Below, piece after piece: positions 38,320-49,031 of a stretch of 64,000 nt of DNA (position 1 is its first letter; each line of letters opens with the position of its first letter). The stretch is from Paracidovorax konjaci (GTDB taxonomy: Bacteria > Pseudomonadota > Gammaproteobacteria > Burkholderiales > Burkholderiaceae_C), in assembly GCF_900112675.1 (NCBI RefSeq), contig NZ_FOMQ01000003.1, positions 124,001-188,000 of the forward strand. Direction: 5' to 3'. The position numbers and the translations under genes are program-made. The notes under the pieces are model-generated. The model had not been told where the DNA came from, searched no databases, and saw only the letters and a list, made by a program, of their open reading frames with translations.

Positions 38320-41300
38320 TCACACAGAAGCCAGTTGCGCATGCAGTTCCTGCACCGAATAGACATCCAAGTTCTGCAAGTGCTTCATTCCTTCTACAGC
38401 AGCCTCTGCGCCGAAGATCGTAGTGAAGGTTGTCACCCGGGCCAGCAACGAACTCGTTCGAATGGCACGCGAATCGGCGATCGCATTACGGCGCTCTTCC
38501 ACCGTATTTATCACCATGACGATCTCATCGTTCTTGATCATGTCGACGATGTGGGGACGTCCTTCCGTCACCTTGTTGACCACCTGCACCGGCACGCCAG
38601 CTTCAGCGATTGCAGCAGCGGTTCCCTTGGTGGCTACCAATTCAAACCCTTTCGCGACCAACTCGCGAGCAATTGCGACAGCACGGGGCTTGTCGCTATT
38701 CTTCACCGTGAGAAACACCTTGCCAGAGGTTGGCAGCCTGGTGCCGGCGCCAAGCTGGCTTTTGACGAAAGCTTCGCCAAAGGTTTTGCCTACACCCATG
38801 ACTTCTCCTGTGGACTTCATCTCCGGCCCGAGGATGGTGTCTACGCCAGGGAATTTCACGAAGGGGAAGACGGCTTCCTTGACGCTGAAATAGGGCGGAG
38901 TCACCTCATGGGTGATTCCCTGGGAAGCCAGCGACTGACCGGCCATGCAGCGCGCAGCCACTTTGGCCAGTTGAATGCCCGTCGCCTTGGACACGAAGGG
39001 CACGGTGCGTGATGCTCGCGGATTCACTTCAAGAACGTAGATGACGTCCTTCTTGGATCCGTTTTCTTCGACTTCCTGGATCGCGAACTGCACGTTCATC
39101 AAGCCCACTACGCTCAGTCCTTCAGCCATGGCAGCGGTTTGGCGCTTGATCTCGTCTACCGTCACCTTGGACAGATAGTAAGGCGGCAAGGAGCAAGCAG
39201 AATCACCCGAATGGACCCCGGCTTGTTCGATGTGCTCCATCACCCCGCCGATGAAAACCTCGCCTTCGGGATCACGCAGGCAGTCCACATCGCACTCGAT
39301 GGCATCGCTCAGAAAACGGTCGAGCAGCACCGGCGAGTCGTTGCTGACCTTGACGGCCTCACGCATGTAACGCTCCAGATCACGCTGCTCGTGCACGATT
39401 TCCATTGCACGGCCGCCCAGCACGTAGCTGGGTCGGACGACCAACGGGTAGCCCAGCGCACCCGCTTTTTCCAGCGCGTCCGTCTCGGTGCGTGCCGTGG
39501 CATTGGGCGGTTGACGAAGCCCCAAAGTGCCCAGCAGCTTTTGGAAACGTTCCCGGTCCTCGGCAGCATCGATCATGTCAGGGCTCGTACCGATGATCGG
39601 CACACCCTCGGCCTCCAAGCCCAACGCCAGTTTGAGCGGTGTCTGCCCGCCGTATTGCACGATGACACCTGTCGGCTTTTCCTTGTCGACGATCTCCAGC
39701 ACGTCTTCCAGCGTGAGCGGCTCAAAGTACAGACGATCCGATGTGTCGTAGTCGGTAGACACCGTTTCAGGATTGCAGTTGACCATGATGGTCTCATAGC
39801 CATCCTCGCGCATTGCCAGCGCCGCGTGTACGCAGCAGTAGTCGAATTCGATCCCTTGCCCGATACGGTTAGGGCCCCCCCCCAAGACCATGATCTTCTT
39901 TTTCGAGGAAGGCTCTGCCTCGCACTCTTCCTCATAGGTCGAGTACATGTACGCGGTATTTGTGGGGAACTCCGCGGCGCAGGTATCCACACGCTTGTAC
40001 ACAGGGCGCACGTTCAAAGCACGACGGGCCTCCCGCACGGCCTTTTCGTTCGTCTTGAGCAGCTTGGCCAACCGCCGGTCAGAGAAGCCCTTTTTCTTGA
40101 GCGCGCGCAATGTGGCGGCATCCAGCGCAGCGAGCGCGCCCTGGCCCTTGTCGGCGTAGAGCTTATCGAGCTCCAACTCAATCTTCACGATTTCCTCGAT
40201 CTGCACCAAGAACCATCTGTCGATCTTGGTGAGGTCATGAACTTCGTCTACCGAAAGCCCCATGGCGAAGGCATCACCCACATACCAGATGCGCTCAGGC
40301 CCGGGTTCGCCGAGTTCCTTTTCGAGCAATTCCCGGTCCTGGGTCTTCTCATTCATTCCATCGACGCCCACCTCCAGACCCCGCAGCGCTTTCTGGAAAG
40401 ACTCCTGGAATGTGCGCCCCATGGCCATCACCTCACCCACGGACTTCATTTGCGTGGTCAGGCGGCTGTCAGCAGCGGGGAATTTTTCGAAGGCGAAACG
40501 TGGAATCTTGGTGACCACGTAATCGATGGAAGGCTCAAAAGACGCAGGAGTTGCCCCCCCCGTAATGTCGTTTCGCAATTCATCCAACGTGTAGCCAACC
40601 GCGAGCTTGGCTGCCACCTTGGCAATTGGGAAACCAGTTGCCTTGGATGCCAGCGCCGAAGAGCGAGACACGCGCGGGTTCATTTCGATGACGATCATTC
40701 GGCCGTCTTTTGGATTCACGGAGAACTGCACGTTGGAGCCACCGGTATCCACCCCGATCTCGCGCAGCACGGCCAAACTGGCGTTGCGCATGATCTGATA
40801 TTCCTTGTCCGTGAGCGTTTGCGCTGGTGCAACGGTGATCGAGTCGCCAGTGTGCACGCCCATCGGATCCAGGTTTTCGATGGAACAGACGATGATGCAA
40901 TTGTCCTTTTTATCCCGGACAACCTCCATCTCATACTCTTTCCAGCCGAGCAAAGATTCCTCAATGAGCAGTTCGTTGGTAGGAGAAGCTTCGAGACCAC
41001 GTTTGCAGATGGTCTCGAACTCCTCCGGGTTGTACGCAATTCCGCCGCCCGTGCCACCCAGTGTGAAGCTGGGGCGGATGACGGTAGGAAAACCAACGCT
41101 CTTTTGAACGCCCCACGCCTCGTCCATGGAATGGGCAATGCCCGAACGCGCCGAACCCAGCCCAATACGGGTCATCGCGTCCTTGAACTTGAGTCGATCC
41201 TCCGCCTTGTCGATAGCCTCGGGCGTTGCACCGATCAGCTCGACTTTGTACTTGTGCAACACACCGTTGCGCCAAAGATCGAGTGCGCAATTCAATGCGG

Positions 41301-41580
41301 TCTGTCCCCCCATGGTCGGAAGGATGGCATCCGGTCGCTCTTTTGCGATGATCTTTTCAACCATCTGCCATGTGATCGGCTCGATGTAGGTAACGTCGGC
41401 GGTTGCCGGGTCAGTCATGATCGTTGCAGGATTGCTGTTGATCAAAATGACCTTGTATCCCTCTTCGCGCAAGGCCTTGCAGGCCTGTACGCCGGAATAG
41501 TCGAATTCACAGGCCTGACCGATGATGATCGGTCCGGCTCCGATGATGAGGATCGATTTGAGATCTGTGCGCTTAGGCAT
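38320..41580 (-). CDS. carB: Carbamoyl-phosphate synthase large subunit
   Basis: A 1086-residue enzyme making carbamoyl phosphate from bicarbonate, ATP and ammonia delivered by CarA, for arginine and pyrimidine synthesis. It shows the internal duplication: [22 protein letters not shown] at the start and [22 protein letters not shown] at the midpoint, each followed by an ATP-grasp domain ([36 protein letters not shown]). A C-terminal MGS-like allosteric domain ends the protein. The ATG overlaps the carA stop by one base (TAATG). Confidence 0.98.
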   Translation of the reverse strand: MPKRTDLKSILIIGAGPIIIGQACEFDYSGVQACKALREEGYKVILINSNPATIMTDPATADVTYIEPITWQMVEKIIAKERPDAILPTMGGQTALNCALDLWRNGVLHKYKVELIGATPEAIDKAEDRLKFKDAMTRIGLGSARSGIAHSMDEAWGVQKSVGFPTVIRPSFTLGGTGGGIAYNPEEFETICKRGLEASPTNELLIEESLLGWKEYEMEVVRDKKDNCIIVCSIENLDPMGVHTGDSITVAPAQTLTDKEYQIMRNASLAVLREIGVDTGGSNVQFSVNPKDGRMIVIEMNPRVSRSSALASKATGFPIAKVAAKLAVGYTLDELRNDITGGATPASFEPSIDYVVTKIPRFAFEKFPAADSRLTTQMKSVGEVMAMGRTFQESFQKALRGLEVGVDGMNEKTQDRELLEKELGEPGPERIWYVGDAFAMGLSVDEVHDLTKIDRWFLVQIEEIVKIELELDKLYADKGQGALAALDAATLRALKKKGFSDRRLAKLLKTNEKAVREARRALNVRPVYKRVDTCAAEFPTNTAYMYSTYEEECEAEPSSKKKIMVLGGGPNRIGQGIEFDYCCVHAALAMREDGYETIMVNCNPETVSTDYDTSDRLYFEPLTLEDVLEIVDKEKPTGVIVQYGGQTPLKLALGLEAEGVPIIGTSPDMIDAAEDRERFQKLLGTLGLRQPPNATARTETDALEKAGALGYPLVVRPSYVLGGRAMEIVHEQRDLERYMREAVKVSNDSPVLLDRFLSDAIECDVDCLRDPEGEVFIGGVMEHIEQAGVHSGDSACSLPPYYLSKVTVDEIKRQTAAMAEGLSVVGLMNVQFAIQEVEENGSKKDVIYVLEVNPRASRTVPFVSKATGIQLAKVAARCMAGQSLASQGITHEVTPPYFSVKEAVFPFVKFPGVDTILGPEMKSTGEVMGVGKTFGEAFVKSQLGAGTRLPTSGKVFLTVKNSDKPRAVAIARELVAKGFELVATKGTAAAIAEAGVPVQVVNKVTEGRPHIVDMIKNDEIVMVINTVEERRNAIADSRAIRTSSLLARVTTFTTIFGAEAAVEGMKHLQNLDVYSVQELHAQLASV

Positions 41581-42743
41581 TAGTTCTTCTCCATCAGCGC
41601 GGTGAAGCGATCAAACAGGTATGCGATATCGTGGGGTCCGGGCGATGCCTCAGGATGCCCCTGGAAGCAGAATGCTGGCTTCTCGGTGTGTGCCAGCCCT
41701 TGCAGCGTGCCATCAAAAAGGCTGATGTGGGTTGCGCGCAAGTGCTTAGGCAGAGAATCCGCTTCAACCGCAAAACCATGGTTTTGGCTGGTGATGCTCA
41801 CCCGTCCATCATCGAGGTCTTTGACCGGATGATTGGCACCATGGTGGCTGTTATTCATCTTGAAAGTTTTCGCACCGCAGGCCAGGGCCATGATCTGGTG
41901 ACCCAGGCAAATGCCGAACAGCGGAATGCCGGCCTCGATGATATGGCGCGTGGCTTCAATGGCGTAATCACAAGGCGCGGGATCACCCGGTCCGTTGGAC
42001 AGGAACACACCGTCGGGATCCATCGCGAGAACTTCTGCTGCCGAGGTCGTCGCAGGTACCACAGTAAGCTTGCATCCACGCTCAGCCAACATTCGCAAAA
42101 TGTTCTTTTTCACCCCGTAGTCGTACGCTACGACATGGAAGCGCGGAGCTGATTGGCGGCCATAGCCGGCTCCAAGTTTCCATTCGGTCTGATCCCAGGC
42201 GTACTGCACTGGGGTACTCACGACCTTGGCGAGATCAAGACCCTTCATGCTGGGAGCGCGTTTTGCTGCAGCCAGGGCTTCATCAATGCGTGACTGCGTC
42301 ACCTGTTCGTCAGCACCGAGCCCCAGGATCGCGCCATTTTGTGCTCCCCGATCACGCAACAAGCGTGTCAGCTTGCGGGTATCGATGTCAGCAATGGCCA
42401 CCGTTTTCTCACGCACCAGATACTGCGACAGCGTCTCAGTGCTCCGGAAATTACTGGCGAGTAGAGGCAAGTCCTTGATGATGAGACCTGCGGCATGGAT
42501 CTTGTCGGCCTCGACATCCTCGGTATTGACACCATAGTTACCGATATGCGGATACGTCAGAGTAACGATCTGCTGGCAATAGCTGGGGTCTGTGAGGATT
42601 TCCTGGTAGCCAGTGAGAGCGGTGTTGAACACCACTTCACCTACCGTGGTGCCGGCGGCACCGATCGAGTGACCAATAAAGACCGTGCCGTCTGCGAGCG
42701 CCAAGATGGCGGGCGGGAAAGTTCCCTTGAGAGACAAAAGCAC
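41580..42743 (-). CDS. carA: Carbamoyl-phosphate synthase small subunit
   Basis: A 387-residue glutamine amidotransferase subunit. The N-terminal half is the CPSase small domain ([19 protein letters not shown]). The C-terminal half is a class I GATase with the nucleophile Cys in [12 protein letters not shown] and the [10 protein letters not shown] His-x-Glu pair near the end. I use the GTG at 42741-42743 (MLLSLKG), the usual family N-terminus. It is coupled to carB. Confidence 0.97.
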   Translation of the reverse strand: MLLSLKGTFPPAILALADGTVFIGHSIGAAGTTVGEVVFNTALTGYQEILTDPSYCQQIVTLTYPHIGNYGVNTEDVEADKIHAAGLIIKDLPLLASNFRSTETLSQYLVREKTVAIADIDTRKLTRLLRDRGAQNGAILGLGADEQVTQSRIDEALAAAKRAPSMKGLDLAKVVSTPVQYAWDQTEWKLGAGYGRQSAPRFHVVAYDYGVKKNILRMLAERGCKLTVVPATTSAAEVLAMDPDGVFLSNGPGDPAPCDYAIEATRHIIEAGIPLFGICLGHQIMALACGAKTFKMNNSHHGANHPVKDLDDGRVSITSQNHGFAVEADSLPKHLRATHISLFDGTLQGLAHTEKPAFCFQGHPEASPGPHDIAYLFDRFTALMEKN

Positions 42744-42859
42744 TGGGTTCTCCGAATGGTTACGGGTCGCCCGGAGCCCTCGAGAAAACCTGAGAGCTGC
42801 TGCTTATGGAAGGATTGCTTTGGTTGCGGCCGGGCGACGTTTTTGCGGGAAAGCCTCCA

Positions 42860-42865
42860 ATTGTA
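42860..42865 (-). promoter_or_regulatory. Putative carA -10 element
   Basis: TACAAT read on the minus strand, with only a weak CTGCCG as -35 at 17 bases. It would give a leader of about 110 bases before carA. Confidence 0.4.
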
Positions 42866-42932
42866 CCCTTAGCCGCACATTGCGGCAGCCCGAAAAGCCT
42901 CTCAACGGAGCATCCAGCACAGCAGGCGTGCG

Positions 42933-42970
42933 GCAAAAAACAAAGGCCGCAGCTTTTGGCTGCGGCCTTT
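42933..42970 (-). terminator. Intrinsic terminator after tRNA-Pro
   Basis: On the minus strand AAAGGCCGCAGC pairs with GCTGCGGCCTTT (42942-42970), 5-base loop, followed by GTTTTTTG. It ends the tRNA transcript 6 bases after the CCA end. Confidence 0.88.
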
Positions 42971-42976
42971 CAATAA

Positions 42977-43053
42977 TGGTCGGCGTGGCGGGATTCGAAC
43001 TCGCGACCCCTTGCACCCCATGCAAGTGCGCTACCAGGCTGCGCTACACGCCG
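42977..43053 (-). tRNA. tRNA-Pro (anticodon GGG)
   Basis: On the minus strand the acceptor CGGCGTG pairs with CACGCCG, followed by discriminator A and an encoded CCA. D arm TAGCGCAGCCTGGTAGCGCA, anticodon stem CTTGC/GCAAG with loop ATGGGGT (anticodon GGG, codon CCC), and T arm GTTCGAATC are all present. It is 77 nt including CCA. A -10 TACAAT (43065-43070) lies in the gap after merR. Confidence 0.96.
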
Positions 43054-43080
43054 ACAAGACTTAGATTGTATATCGAAAAA

Positions 43081-43467
43081 TCACCATTCAGCCAGAAGCG
43101 CACGAATTTCTAATAAATCTCTGCGCAAGCCGCGTCGCCCAGCGACGTCGTCAATGACCTTGACTACCCCCTCCGGCACGGCCCTCACTTCTTGGCCTGT
43201 ACCTTCCAGCCCTTCGGGTTCTTGCAACCGATTCCTTGCGCCACTGATCGTAAAACCCTGCTCATACAGTAGCTCTCTGATCCGCCGGATCATCAACACT
43301 TCATGATGCTGATAGTACCGACGGTTTCCCCGGCGCTTCATCGGCCGCAGCTGGGTAAATTCCTGCTCCCAGTACCTCAGCACGTGGGACTTGACGCCAC
43401 ACAGCTCAGCAACCTCACCGATCGTGAAATATCTCTTCGCGGGGATGGAAGGTAGCGACGTGCCCAT
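43081..43467 (-). CDS. MerR-family transcriptional regulator
   Basis: A 128-residue regulator with an N-terminal winged helix (FTIGEVAELCGVKSHVLRYWEQEFTQLRPMKRRGNRRYY, about residues 13-52) and a short C-terminal helical part with no cysteine metal site. This is the MerR/MlrA-like gene that usually follows ihfA in beta- and gammaproteobacteria. The ATG at 43467 replaces a TTG at 43530 at the frame's start. Its target is unknown. Confidence 0.92.
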   Translation of the reverse strand: MGTSLPSIPAKRYFTIGEVAELCGVKSHVLRYWEQEFTQLRPMKRRGNRRYYQHHEVLMIRRIRELLYEQGFTISGARNRLQEPEGLEGTGQEVRAVPEGVVKVIDDVAGRRGLRRDLLEIRALLAEW

Positions 43468-43558
43468 GGAAGCGCTCGAGGAAAGATTGACGCGCGAAGC
43501 GTACTTCAGGGCTTCAGAACGCGCTAGCAAAACAGGTGCTGCAGCAAGCTAGTGGCAT

Positions 43559-43897
43559 TTACGTGTCGAGATGAGGCACTACGCTGCCGCTCTGGATCTG
43601 CTCTTTCAATTTGACACTCGCGTGGAATGTGACAACACGTCGTGCGTGGATAGGAATGGCTTCCCCGGTGCGAGGATTTCGCCCAGGTCGAGGTGCCTTG
43701 GTGCGTATTTGGAAATTTCCAAAGCCAGAAATTTTCACATCCTGGCCATCTACCAGCCGCTGAGCAATCAAGTCGAAAAATGCATCGATCATGTCCTTGG
43801 ACTCTCGCTTGTTAAGCCCGATCTGATCGAACAGCAATTCGGAGAGTTGCGCCTTGGTCAAAGCAGGCGTCTCAAGACTTTCTACCGCCAACTGCAT
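43559..43897 (-). CDS. ihfA: Integration host factor subunit alpha
   Basis: A 112-residue DNA-bending protein that pairs with IhfB. The HU/IHF fold has LTKAQLSELLFDQIGLNKRESKDMI, then VKISGFGNFQIRTKAPRPGRNPRTGE with the intercalating Pro, and RRVVTFHAS. I start at the ATG 43897 (MQLAVESLETP) because AGGAAGGCGG lies just upstream. ATGs at 43927 and 43930, overlapping the pheT stop, would add 10-11 residues. It is last but one in the translation operon. Confidence 0.96.
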   Translation of the reverse strand: MQLAVESLETPALTKAQLSELLFDQIGLNKRESKDMIDAFFDLIAQRLVDGQDVKISGFGNFQIRTKAPRPGRNPRTGEAIPIHARRVVTFHASVKLKEQIQSGSVVPHLDT

Positions 43898-43929
43898 CAA
43901 ATCCGCCTTCCTATCATTGATTGGCATCA

Positions 43930-46371
43930 TCAGCGCAGTCTCGCTCCCAATCGATGGGCCAGTTGCTGAAGGACAGTCTGCACACATTCATCAATTTCCA
44001 TCTCTGTCAGCGCGGCAGCGCCGCCTCCCAATGTCAGCCGCAGAGCAAAGCTCTTTTCTTGCGGAGCCAGGCCTGCTGTCACGACTTCACCATCCTTGCC
44101 ACGTTTTGCCCGGAATACATCAAAAAGCACCGTAGATCGCAGCGGTCCAGTTTGCATCGTTTCTTCAACTACCCGCATCACATCAGCGTGATTAATCTGT
44201 TCGGAAACGACGATAGCTATGTCGCGATCCACAGTTTGCTGCTTATCGACAGGAGTGAAATGAGGCACTTTGCGCCCCAGCACGGCATCAAGCTCCAGTT
44301 CGAACAGTATTGGTGCATGCGGCAATTCCCATTGTTGGCGCCATTTCGGATGCAACTCCCCGACGAATCCAATGCTTCCACCAGAAAGCATCACCCGAGC
44401 ACAGCGCCCCGGATGCATAGCCGGATGCGTGGCAGGTTCGAATTCGGCACCCAGTGGTGCAAGCAATGCCTCCACATCACCCTTCACATCGAAGAAATCC
44501 ACCCTGTCATCCTTGCGCCCCCACTGCAACGAGTCCAGGTCTCCGTATGCAAGTCCTGCAATGTGCATTGGCTGATGGAATCCACCCACGCTGGTGTCAG
44601 AGTCGGAAACACTGGCATCACGCAAGAAAACTCTTCCCAATTCGAACAATCGAACGCGGGAAGCCTTGCGATCAAGGTTGAACTTCAGCACATGCAACAG
44701 CGAACCCAGCAATGAAGAGCGCATCACGCTCATCTGGCTGGCAATAGGATTCAGAAGGCGGATGGGTTCCAGATTTGCCCCTAAATCGCGCTCCCAGCGC
44801 TCCTCGACAAAGCTGTAATTGATCGTCTCCTGATAACCCAATGCCGCGAGCTCTCTGCGCACGGCAAAGGTGCTGCGTCGGTCCTCCGCATGAAGCTTTG
44901 GTGTGATTGGACCCAGTGGTGGGGTTTCTGGCAATTGGCTGTAGCCTATTACGCGAATCACTTCCTCTATCAGGTCTTCTTCGATCGCAATATCGAATCG
45001 ATATGAGGGAGGTATCACCGTAATGATGTCTTCGCCCTCTTGCAACGGTAAGCCCAGTTTGTGCAATGCTTCTGCACATTGCGTCCGAGTGAGCGGCATG
45101 CCGATGACCTTGGATGCTCGCGATATCCGAAGGGTTACCGGCTGTCGCACTGGCATATTCACTTGAACATCACTGATAGGGCCGCACACCGTCGCTTCAG
45201 TGCCGCAAATCTGCAGCACCAACTGCGTAATGCGCTCAATGTGCTCCACCGTGGCTTGAGGATCTACTCCGCGCTCAAATCGATGCCCAGCATCGGTCGA
45301 GAAATTGAAACGCCGGGACCTTCCGGCTACCGCTTTCGGCCACCAAAAAGCAGCTTCGATGTACACATCACGGGTAGCGTCCGACACGGCCGTTGCATCG
45401 CCCCCCATAATGCCGGCGAGCGACTCGACCTGAAGCTCATCCGCGATTACCCCGACACGCTCATCCAACTCGACCGTCGATCCATTGAGCAGTTTGAGCG
45501 ATTCACCTTTGCGACCCCAGCGGACATCCAAAGAACCGTGGATCTTTTCCAAATCGAAGATATGAGATGGCCGACCCAATTCGAACATCACATAATTGGA
45601 TATATCCACGAGCGGAGAAACTCCGCGTTGACCGCACCGGGCAAGCCGATCGAGCATCCAACGTGGAGTAGCCGCCTTTACGTTTATTTGGCGAACAATA
45701 CGCCCTGAAAATCGGCCGCAGAGATCCGGCGCGCTGATTTTCACCGGTAGAACATCGGAAATGCCCACCGGGACGGCAGAGAAAGCTGGTTCGCGTAACG
45801 GTGTTCCTGTCAGTGCGGAAACTTCGCGAGCGATTCCATAAACACTCAGCGCGTGAGCCAAGTTCGGGGTAAGTTTGAGCGTGAAGAGCGTATCGTCCAG
45901 GGCTAGATATTCACGGATACTTTTGCCCACCGGTGCATCAGAAGAAAGCTCGAGAAGACCCTCATGGTCCTCCGCCAGCTTCAGTTCACGGGCTGAGCAC
46001 AACATGCCCTGACTCTCCACCCCCCGCAACTTGCCAATCTTTATTACGAAAGGTTTGCCGTCCTCTCCTGGCGGTAGTTGAGCGCCAACGATGGCGCACG
46101 GCACTTTGATGCCAACGCGTGCATTAGGTGCCCCACACACGATATTGAGAAATTCCGCCTCTCCAACATCGACTTGACATACACGCAAACGGTCCGCATT
46201 AGGATGCTGTATTGCTTCTTTGATTTCACCCACAACAACACCCTGGAAAGGGGGTGCTACGGATGAAAGCTCCTCAACTTCCAAGCCCGCCATTGTGAGG
46301 GTTTCAGCCAACTCTACAGTGGACAAAGGTGGATTACAGAACTCGCGCAGCCAGGATTCAGGAAATTGCAT
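43930..46371 (-). CDS. pheT: Phenylalanyl-tRNA synthetase beta subunit
   Basis: An 813-residue subunit of the (alpha-beta)2 enzyme. In order: N-terminal EMAP-like tRNA-binding domain (VVGEIKEAIQHPNADRLRVCQVDVG, about residues 45-150), the B3/B4 editing region, the B5 domain, a catalytic-like core (YQETINYSFVEERW) and a C-terminal FDX-ACB anticodon-binding domain. It follows pheS by 67 bases. Base composition here is noticeably less GC-rich than the flanks, and so is pheS. Confidence 0.97.
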   Translation of the reverse strand: MQFPESWLREFCNPPLSTVELAETLTMAGLEVEELSSVAPPFQGVVVGEIKEAIQHPNADRLRVCQVDVGEAEFLNIVCGAPNARVGIKVPCAIVGAQLPPGEDGKPFVIKIGKLRGVESQGMLCSARELKLAEDHEGLLELSSDAPVGKSIREYLALDDTLFTLKLTPNLAHALSVYGIAREVSALTGTPLREPAFSAVPVGISDVLPVKISAPDLCGRFSGRIVRQINVKAATPRWMLDRLARCGQRGVSPLVDISNYVMFELGRPSHIFDLEKIHGSLDVRWGRKGESLKLLNGSTVELDERVGVIADELQVESLAGIMGGDATAVSDATRDVYIEAAFWWPKAVAGRSRRFNFSTDAGHRFERGVDPQATVEHIERITQLVLQICGTEATVCGPISDVQVNMPVRQPVTLRISRASKVIGMPLTRTQCAEALHKLGLPLQEGEDIITVIPPSYRFDIAIEEDLIEEVIRVIGYSQLPETPPLGPITPKLHAEDRRSTFAVRRELAALGYQETINYSFVEERWERDLGANLEPIRLLNPIASQMSVMRSSLLGSLLHVLKFNLDRKASRVRLFELGRVFLRDASVSDSDTSVGGFHQPMHIAGLAYGDLDSLQWGRKDDRVDFFDVKGDVEALLAPLGAEFEPATHPAMHPGRCARVMLSGGSIGFVGELHPKWRQQWELPHAPILFELELDAVLGRKVPHFTPVDKQQTVDRDIAIVVSEQINHADVMRVVEETMQTGPLRSTVLFDVFRAKRGKDGEVVTAGLAPQEKSFALRLTLGGGAAALTEMEIDECVQTVLQQLAHRLGARLR

Positions 46372-46438
46372 AATTTATTAGTGAAGGCGGTCGGCGTCAC
46401 CGCCATGCCCGGCAGCGAATGAGCCAAAGAATTCTGTT

Positions 46439-47491
46439 TTATTGAAATTGCGAAAGAAATCGGATATCGCCGTCAAAAAACAGCCGTAAATCGCTAACGC
46501 CATAACGAAGCATAGTCAATCGATCGGGTCCCATGCCAAAAGCAAATCCAATATATTTCTCCGGATCAAGCCCCATGTTGCGTACGACATTCGGGTGAAC
46601 CTGACCTGAACCTGCCACTTCTAACCAACGACCTGCCAGCGGTCCATCTTGGAATTGAATGTCGATTTCAGCACTTGGCTCAGTGAACGGAAAGAAGCTA
46701 GGACGGAAGCGCAACACCAAATCTTCGCTCTCGAAGAAGGTGCGACAAAAAGCCGTGAACACGAACTTCAGATCCTTGAAGCTGACGTTCTCCCCAATCC
46801 AAAGACCTTCGCACTGGTGAAACATCGGAGAGTGCGTGGCATCGCTGTCGACTCGATAAGTGCGACCCGGGGCAATCACACGAATTTCTGGCATAGATAG
46901 TCCGGCATCCAAAAGCGAGCGATGTTTCTTTACATGCTGAACTGCATGGCGAATTTGCATTGGGCTCGTATGGGTACGTAGCAGCAACGGCGCCGCTGCT
47001 GTGCCACCTTCCACATAAAACGTATCGTGCATCGAACGCGCAGGATGATCTTCCGGAGTATTCAGAGCAGTGAAGTTGAACCAGTCAGATTCGATTTCCG
47101 GGCCTTCAGCGACATCAAAACCCATGGATCCAAAAATGCCTTCGATGCGCTCCAAAGTTAGTGATACAGGGTGCAGTCCGCCCGGCCCTCTACGCCGACC
47201 AGGAAGAGTGACGTCAAGAGCTTCTGCCTGCAATTGGGCTTGCAACTCGGCATCCGCCAAATCTTGGCGACGCGCGTTAAGCGCCTGTTCGATAGCCTGC
47301 TTCACCACGTTTACAGCAGCGCCACGCGACTTCTTCTCCTCAATGGATAACTGAGCCAGCCCCTTCAGCAGTTCCGTAACCCGCCCAGTTTTGCCAAGAA
47401 ATTGGGCTTTGGCATTTTCGAGGTCGGCAGGCGTGGTCGCGTCCGCAAACATACGGCGAGCATCATCCGCCAGGGAATCCAATTCGTTCAT
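46439..47491 (-). CDS. pheS: Phenylalanyl-tRNA synthetase alpha subunit
   Basis: A 350-residue catalytic subunit. The N-terminal coiled coil (about 1-85) contacts tRNA. Class II motif 2 region is [31 protein letters not shown], with the Phe-binding pocket, and motif 3 is [17 protein letters not shown]. The Ala294-equivalent specificity position lies in GFAFGMG. The ATG at 47491 gives [13 protein letters not shown]; the 28 upstream residues are leader containing a terminator-like hairpin. Confidence 0.97.
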   Translation of the reverse strand: MNELDSLADDARRMFADATTPADLENAKAQFLGKTGRVTELLKGLAQLSIEEKKSRGAAVNVVKQAIEQALNARRQDLADAELQAQLQAEALDVTLPGRRRGPGGLHPVSLTLERIEGIFGSMGFDVAEGPEIESDWFNFTALNTPEDHPARSMHDTFYVEGGTAAAPLLLRTHTSPMQIRHAVQHVKKHRSLLDAGLSMPEIRVIAPGRTYRVDSDATHSPMFHQCEGLWIGENVSFKDLKFVFTAFCRTFFESEDLVLRFRPSFFPFTEPSAEIDIQFQDGPLAGRWLEVAGSGQVHPNVVRNMGLDPEKYIGFAFGMGPDRLTMLRYGVSDLRLFFDGDIRFLSQFQ

Positions 47492-47510
47492 ACCAACTCT
47501 TTGTCGTCTT

Positions 47511-47553
47511 GAGAAAGAAACAAGGGCTAGCGCTTTTTCAAGCCTAGCCCTTG
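47511..47553 (-). terminator. Terminator-like hairpin between rplT and pheS
   Basis: On the minus strand CAAGGGCTAG pairs with CTAGCCCTTG (47521-47553), 13-base loop, followed by TTTCTTTC. It sits 20 bases before pheS, so pheST expression requires read-through. No Phe-rich leader ORF precedes it. Confidence 0.7.
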
Positions 47554-47601
47554 CTGTCGTCACGGAGGCAACCACCGGAGTAGTAGCTACCGATCACTGA
47601 A

Positions 47602-47964
47602 TCAAGCGGTTGCCAGCTTGGCCTTGACCTGCTCCACGATGCTGCCGAAAGCAGCCTTGTCGTGCACCGCGAGATCGGCCAGCATCTTGCGGTCGATTTC
47701 GATAGCAGCCTTCTTCAGACCGTTCGTGAATTGACTGTAGGTCAGCCCCAACTCACGAGATGCCGCATTGATACGGGCAATCCACAATTGACGGAAAACC
47801 CGCTTTTTCGTACGACGGTCACGATAAGCGTATTGGCCCGCCTTCATCACCGCCTGCTTGGCTATGCGGAAGACATTACCGCGGCGACCACGGAACCCCT
47901 TAGAGAGGGCCAGAACTTTCTTGTGACGGGCACGGGCCGTTACACCACGTTTGACGCGAGGCAT
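47602..47964 (-). CDS. rplT: 50S ribosomal protein L20
   Basis: A 120-residue early assembly protein. It has the long basic N-terminal helix [20 protein letters not shown] and the C-terminal globular part [19 protein letters not shown]. In E. coli it also represses rpmI-rplT by binding leader RNA. It is 23 bases after rpmI. Confidence 0.99.
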   Translation of the reverse strand: MPRVKRGVTARARHKKVLALSKGFRGRRGNVFRIAKQAVMKAGQYAYRDRRTKKRVFRQLWIARINAASRELGLTYSQFTNGLKKAAIEIDRKMLADLAVHDKAAFGSIVEQVKAKLATA

Positions 47965-47987
47965 GTGTGTACTCCTTGTTCGTCTGA

Positions 47988-48191
47988 TTAAAGGCCAGCA
48001 AAGGGCAGCATCTGTGCCATGTGACCCATGTTGGTCTCATGCACGGAGACTGCGCCACGCAGATGGCGCTTGTTCTTGGTAGTCTTCTTTGTCAAGATGT
48101 GGCGCTTGAAGGCCTGACCACGTTTGACGGTGCCACCAGGACGAACACGGAAACGCTTTTTAGCGCTGCTTTTGGTCTTCATTTTGGGCAT
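47988..48191 (-). CDS. rpmI: 50S ribosomal protein L35
   Basis: A 67-residue basic ribosomal protein, [25 protein letters not shown] at the N-terminus and a conserved [16 protein letters not shown] core. It has an AAAGGAG ribosome site. It lies 174 bases after infC; that gap holds two strong hairpins. Confidence 0.99.
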   Translation of the reverse strand: MPKMKTKSSAKKRFRVRPGGTVKRGQAFKRHILTKKTTKNKRHLRGAVSVHETNMGHMAQMLPFAGL

Positions 48192-48265
48192 GTGAATGCT
48201 CCTTTTATTGTGCTCGTGAGGCGTTTGCGAACCATTGCAAACTTGTTAGCCCCGAGCCACTTTTA

Positions 48266-48339
48266 GCAGCACTTTCAAAGTGCTGCGGCAAGATGAACTC
48301 CTGCCATGCTTCGAGGTGCATTTATATCTGCACCTCGAA
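48266..48339 (-). promoter_or_regulatory. Hairpins in the infC-rpmI leader, candidate L20 operator
   Basis: Two perfect stems lie in the gap: TTCGAGGTGCA (48310-48320) with TGCACCTCGAA (48329-48339), and GCAGCACTTT (48266-48275) with AAAGTGCTGC (48277-48286). Neither has a T tail. In E. coli L20 controls rpmI-rplT through structures in this same gap, so a similar role is inferred. Confidence 0.45.
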
Positions 48340-48365
48340 AAACATCTTTTGACGATGCGGCGTTT

Positions 48366-48956
48366 TCAAGCGGAAGGTGCAGTACCTTCTGCCACAGCCT
48401 TGACCCCAGGCTTTTTTCGACCAGGGGCGATCATCATGATCATTTGCCGACCTTCAAGCTTTGGAAACTGCTCGATCAAGATAGAGTCACCCAAATCGTC
48501 TCGGATGCGATTGAGCAGGGCAAGACCGAGTTCCTGATGGGTAATTTCACGCCCGCGGAAACGCAGGGTGATTTTGCACTTGTCACCTTCTGCCAGGAAA
48601 CGGCGGATGTTCCGCATCTTGATGTTGTAGTCACCATCGTCCGTTCCTGGACGGAATTTGACTTCCTTGATCTCGATGACCGTTTGTTTGGCCTTGGCCT
48701 CGGCCGCGCGCTTCTGCTCTTGGTACTTGAACTTTCCATAGTCCACAAGGCGGCACACGGGAGGGTTGGCCGTAGCAGCAATCTCCACCAAGTCCACGTC
48801 CAACTCGCCCGCCATGCGCAGGGCTTCCATGAGGCTGACCACACCGATCGGCTCATTTTCAGGCCCGGAGAGGCGCACCTCTGGGGCCATGATTTCACGA
48901 TTCAGGCGATGCTTACGCTCTTCACGCTGGCGACGATCACGAAATTCAGTAGCGAT
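48366..48956 (-). CDS. infC: Translation initiation factor IF-3
   Basis: A 196-residue factor that binds the 30S subunit and rejects wrong start codons. The N-domain has [23 protein letters not shown], the linker follows, and the C-domain has [43 protein letters not shown]. No ATG/GTG fits. I set the start at ATC (48954-48956), 7 bases after AAGGA, giving (M)ATEFRDRRQ, the usual betaproteobacterial N-terminus. A rare start is the known basis of IF3 autoregulation. Confidence 0.95.
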   Translation of the reverse strand: MATEFRDRRQREERKHRLNREIMAPEVRLSGPENEPIGVVSLMEALRMAGELDVDLVEIAATANPPVCRLVDYGKFKYQEQKRAAEAKAKQTVIEIKEVKFRPGTDDGDYNIKMRNIRRFLAEGDKCKITLRFRGREITHQELGLALLNRIRDDLGDSILIEQFPKLEGRQMIMMIAPGRKKPGVKAVAEGTAPSA

Positions 48957-49031
48957 GACTATTTCCTTCAATCCAAAAGCTACGGCAGTAGCCAATCCGT
49001 GCAGCGCAGTGGCAGTTCAACGTGTAGAACA

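Noticed and set aside
43930-46371. Horizontal transfer of pheS/pheT from their lower GC content
   Set aside because: Gene order and protein features are those of the lineage's core operon; a local composition dip alone is weak evidence.
47548-47601. 17-codon GTG ORF before pheS as a pheM-like leader peptide
   Set aside because: It contains no Phe codon, so it could not sense Phe-tRNA; the hairpin is reported without it.
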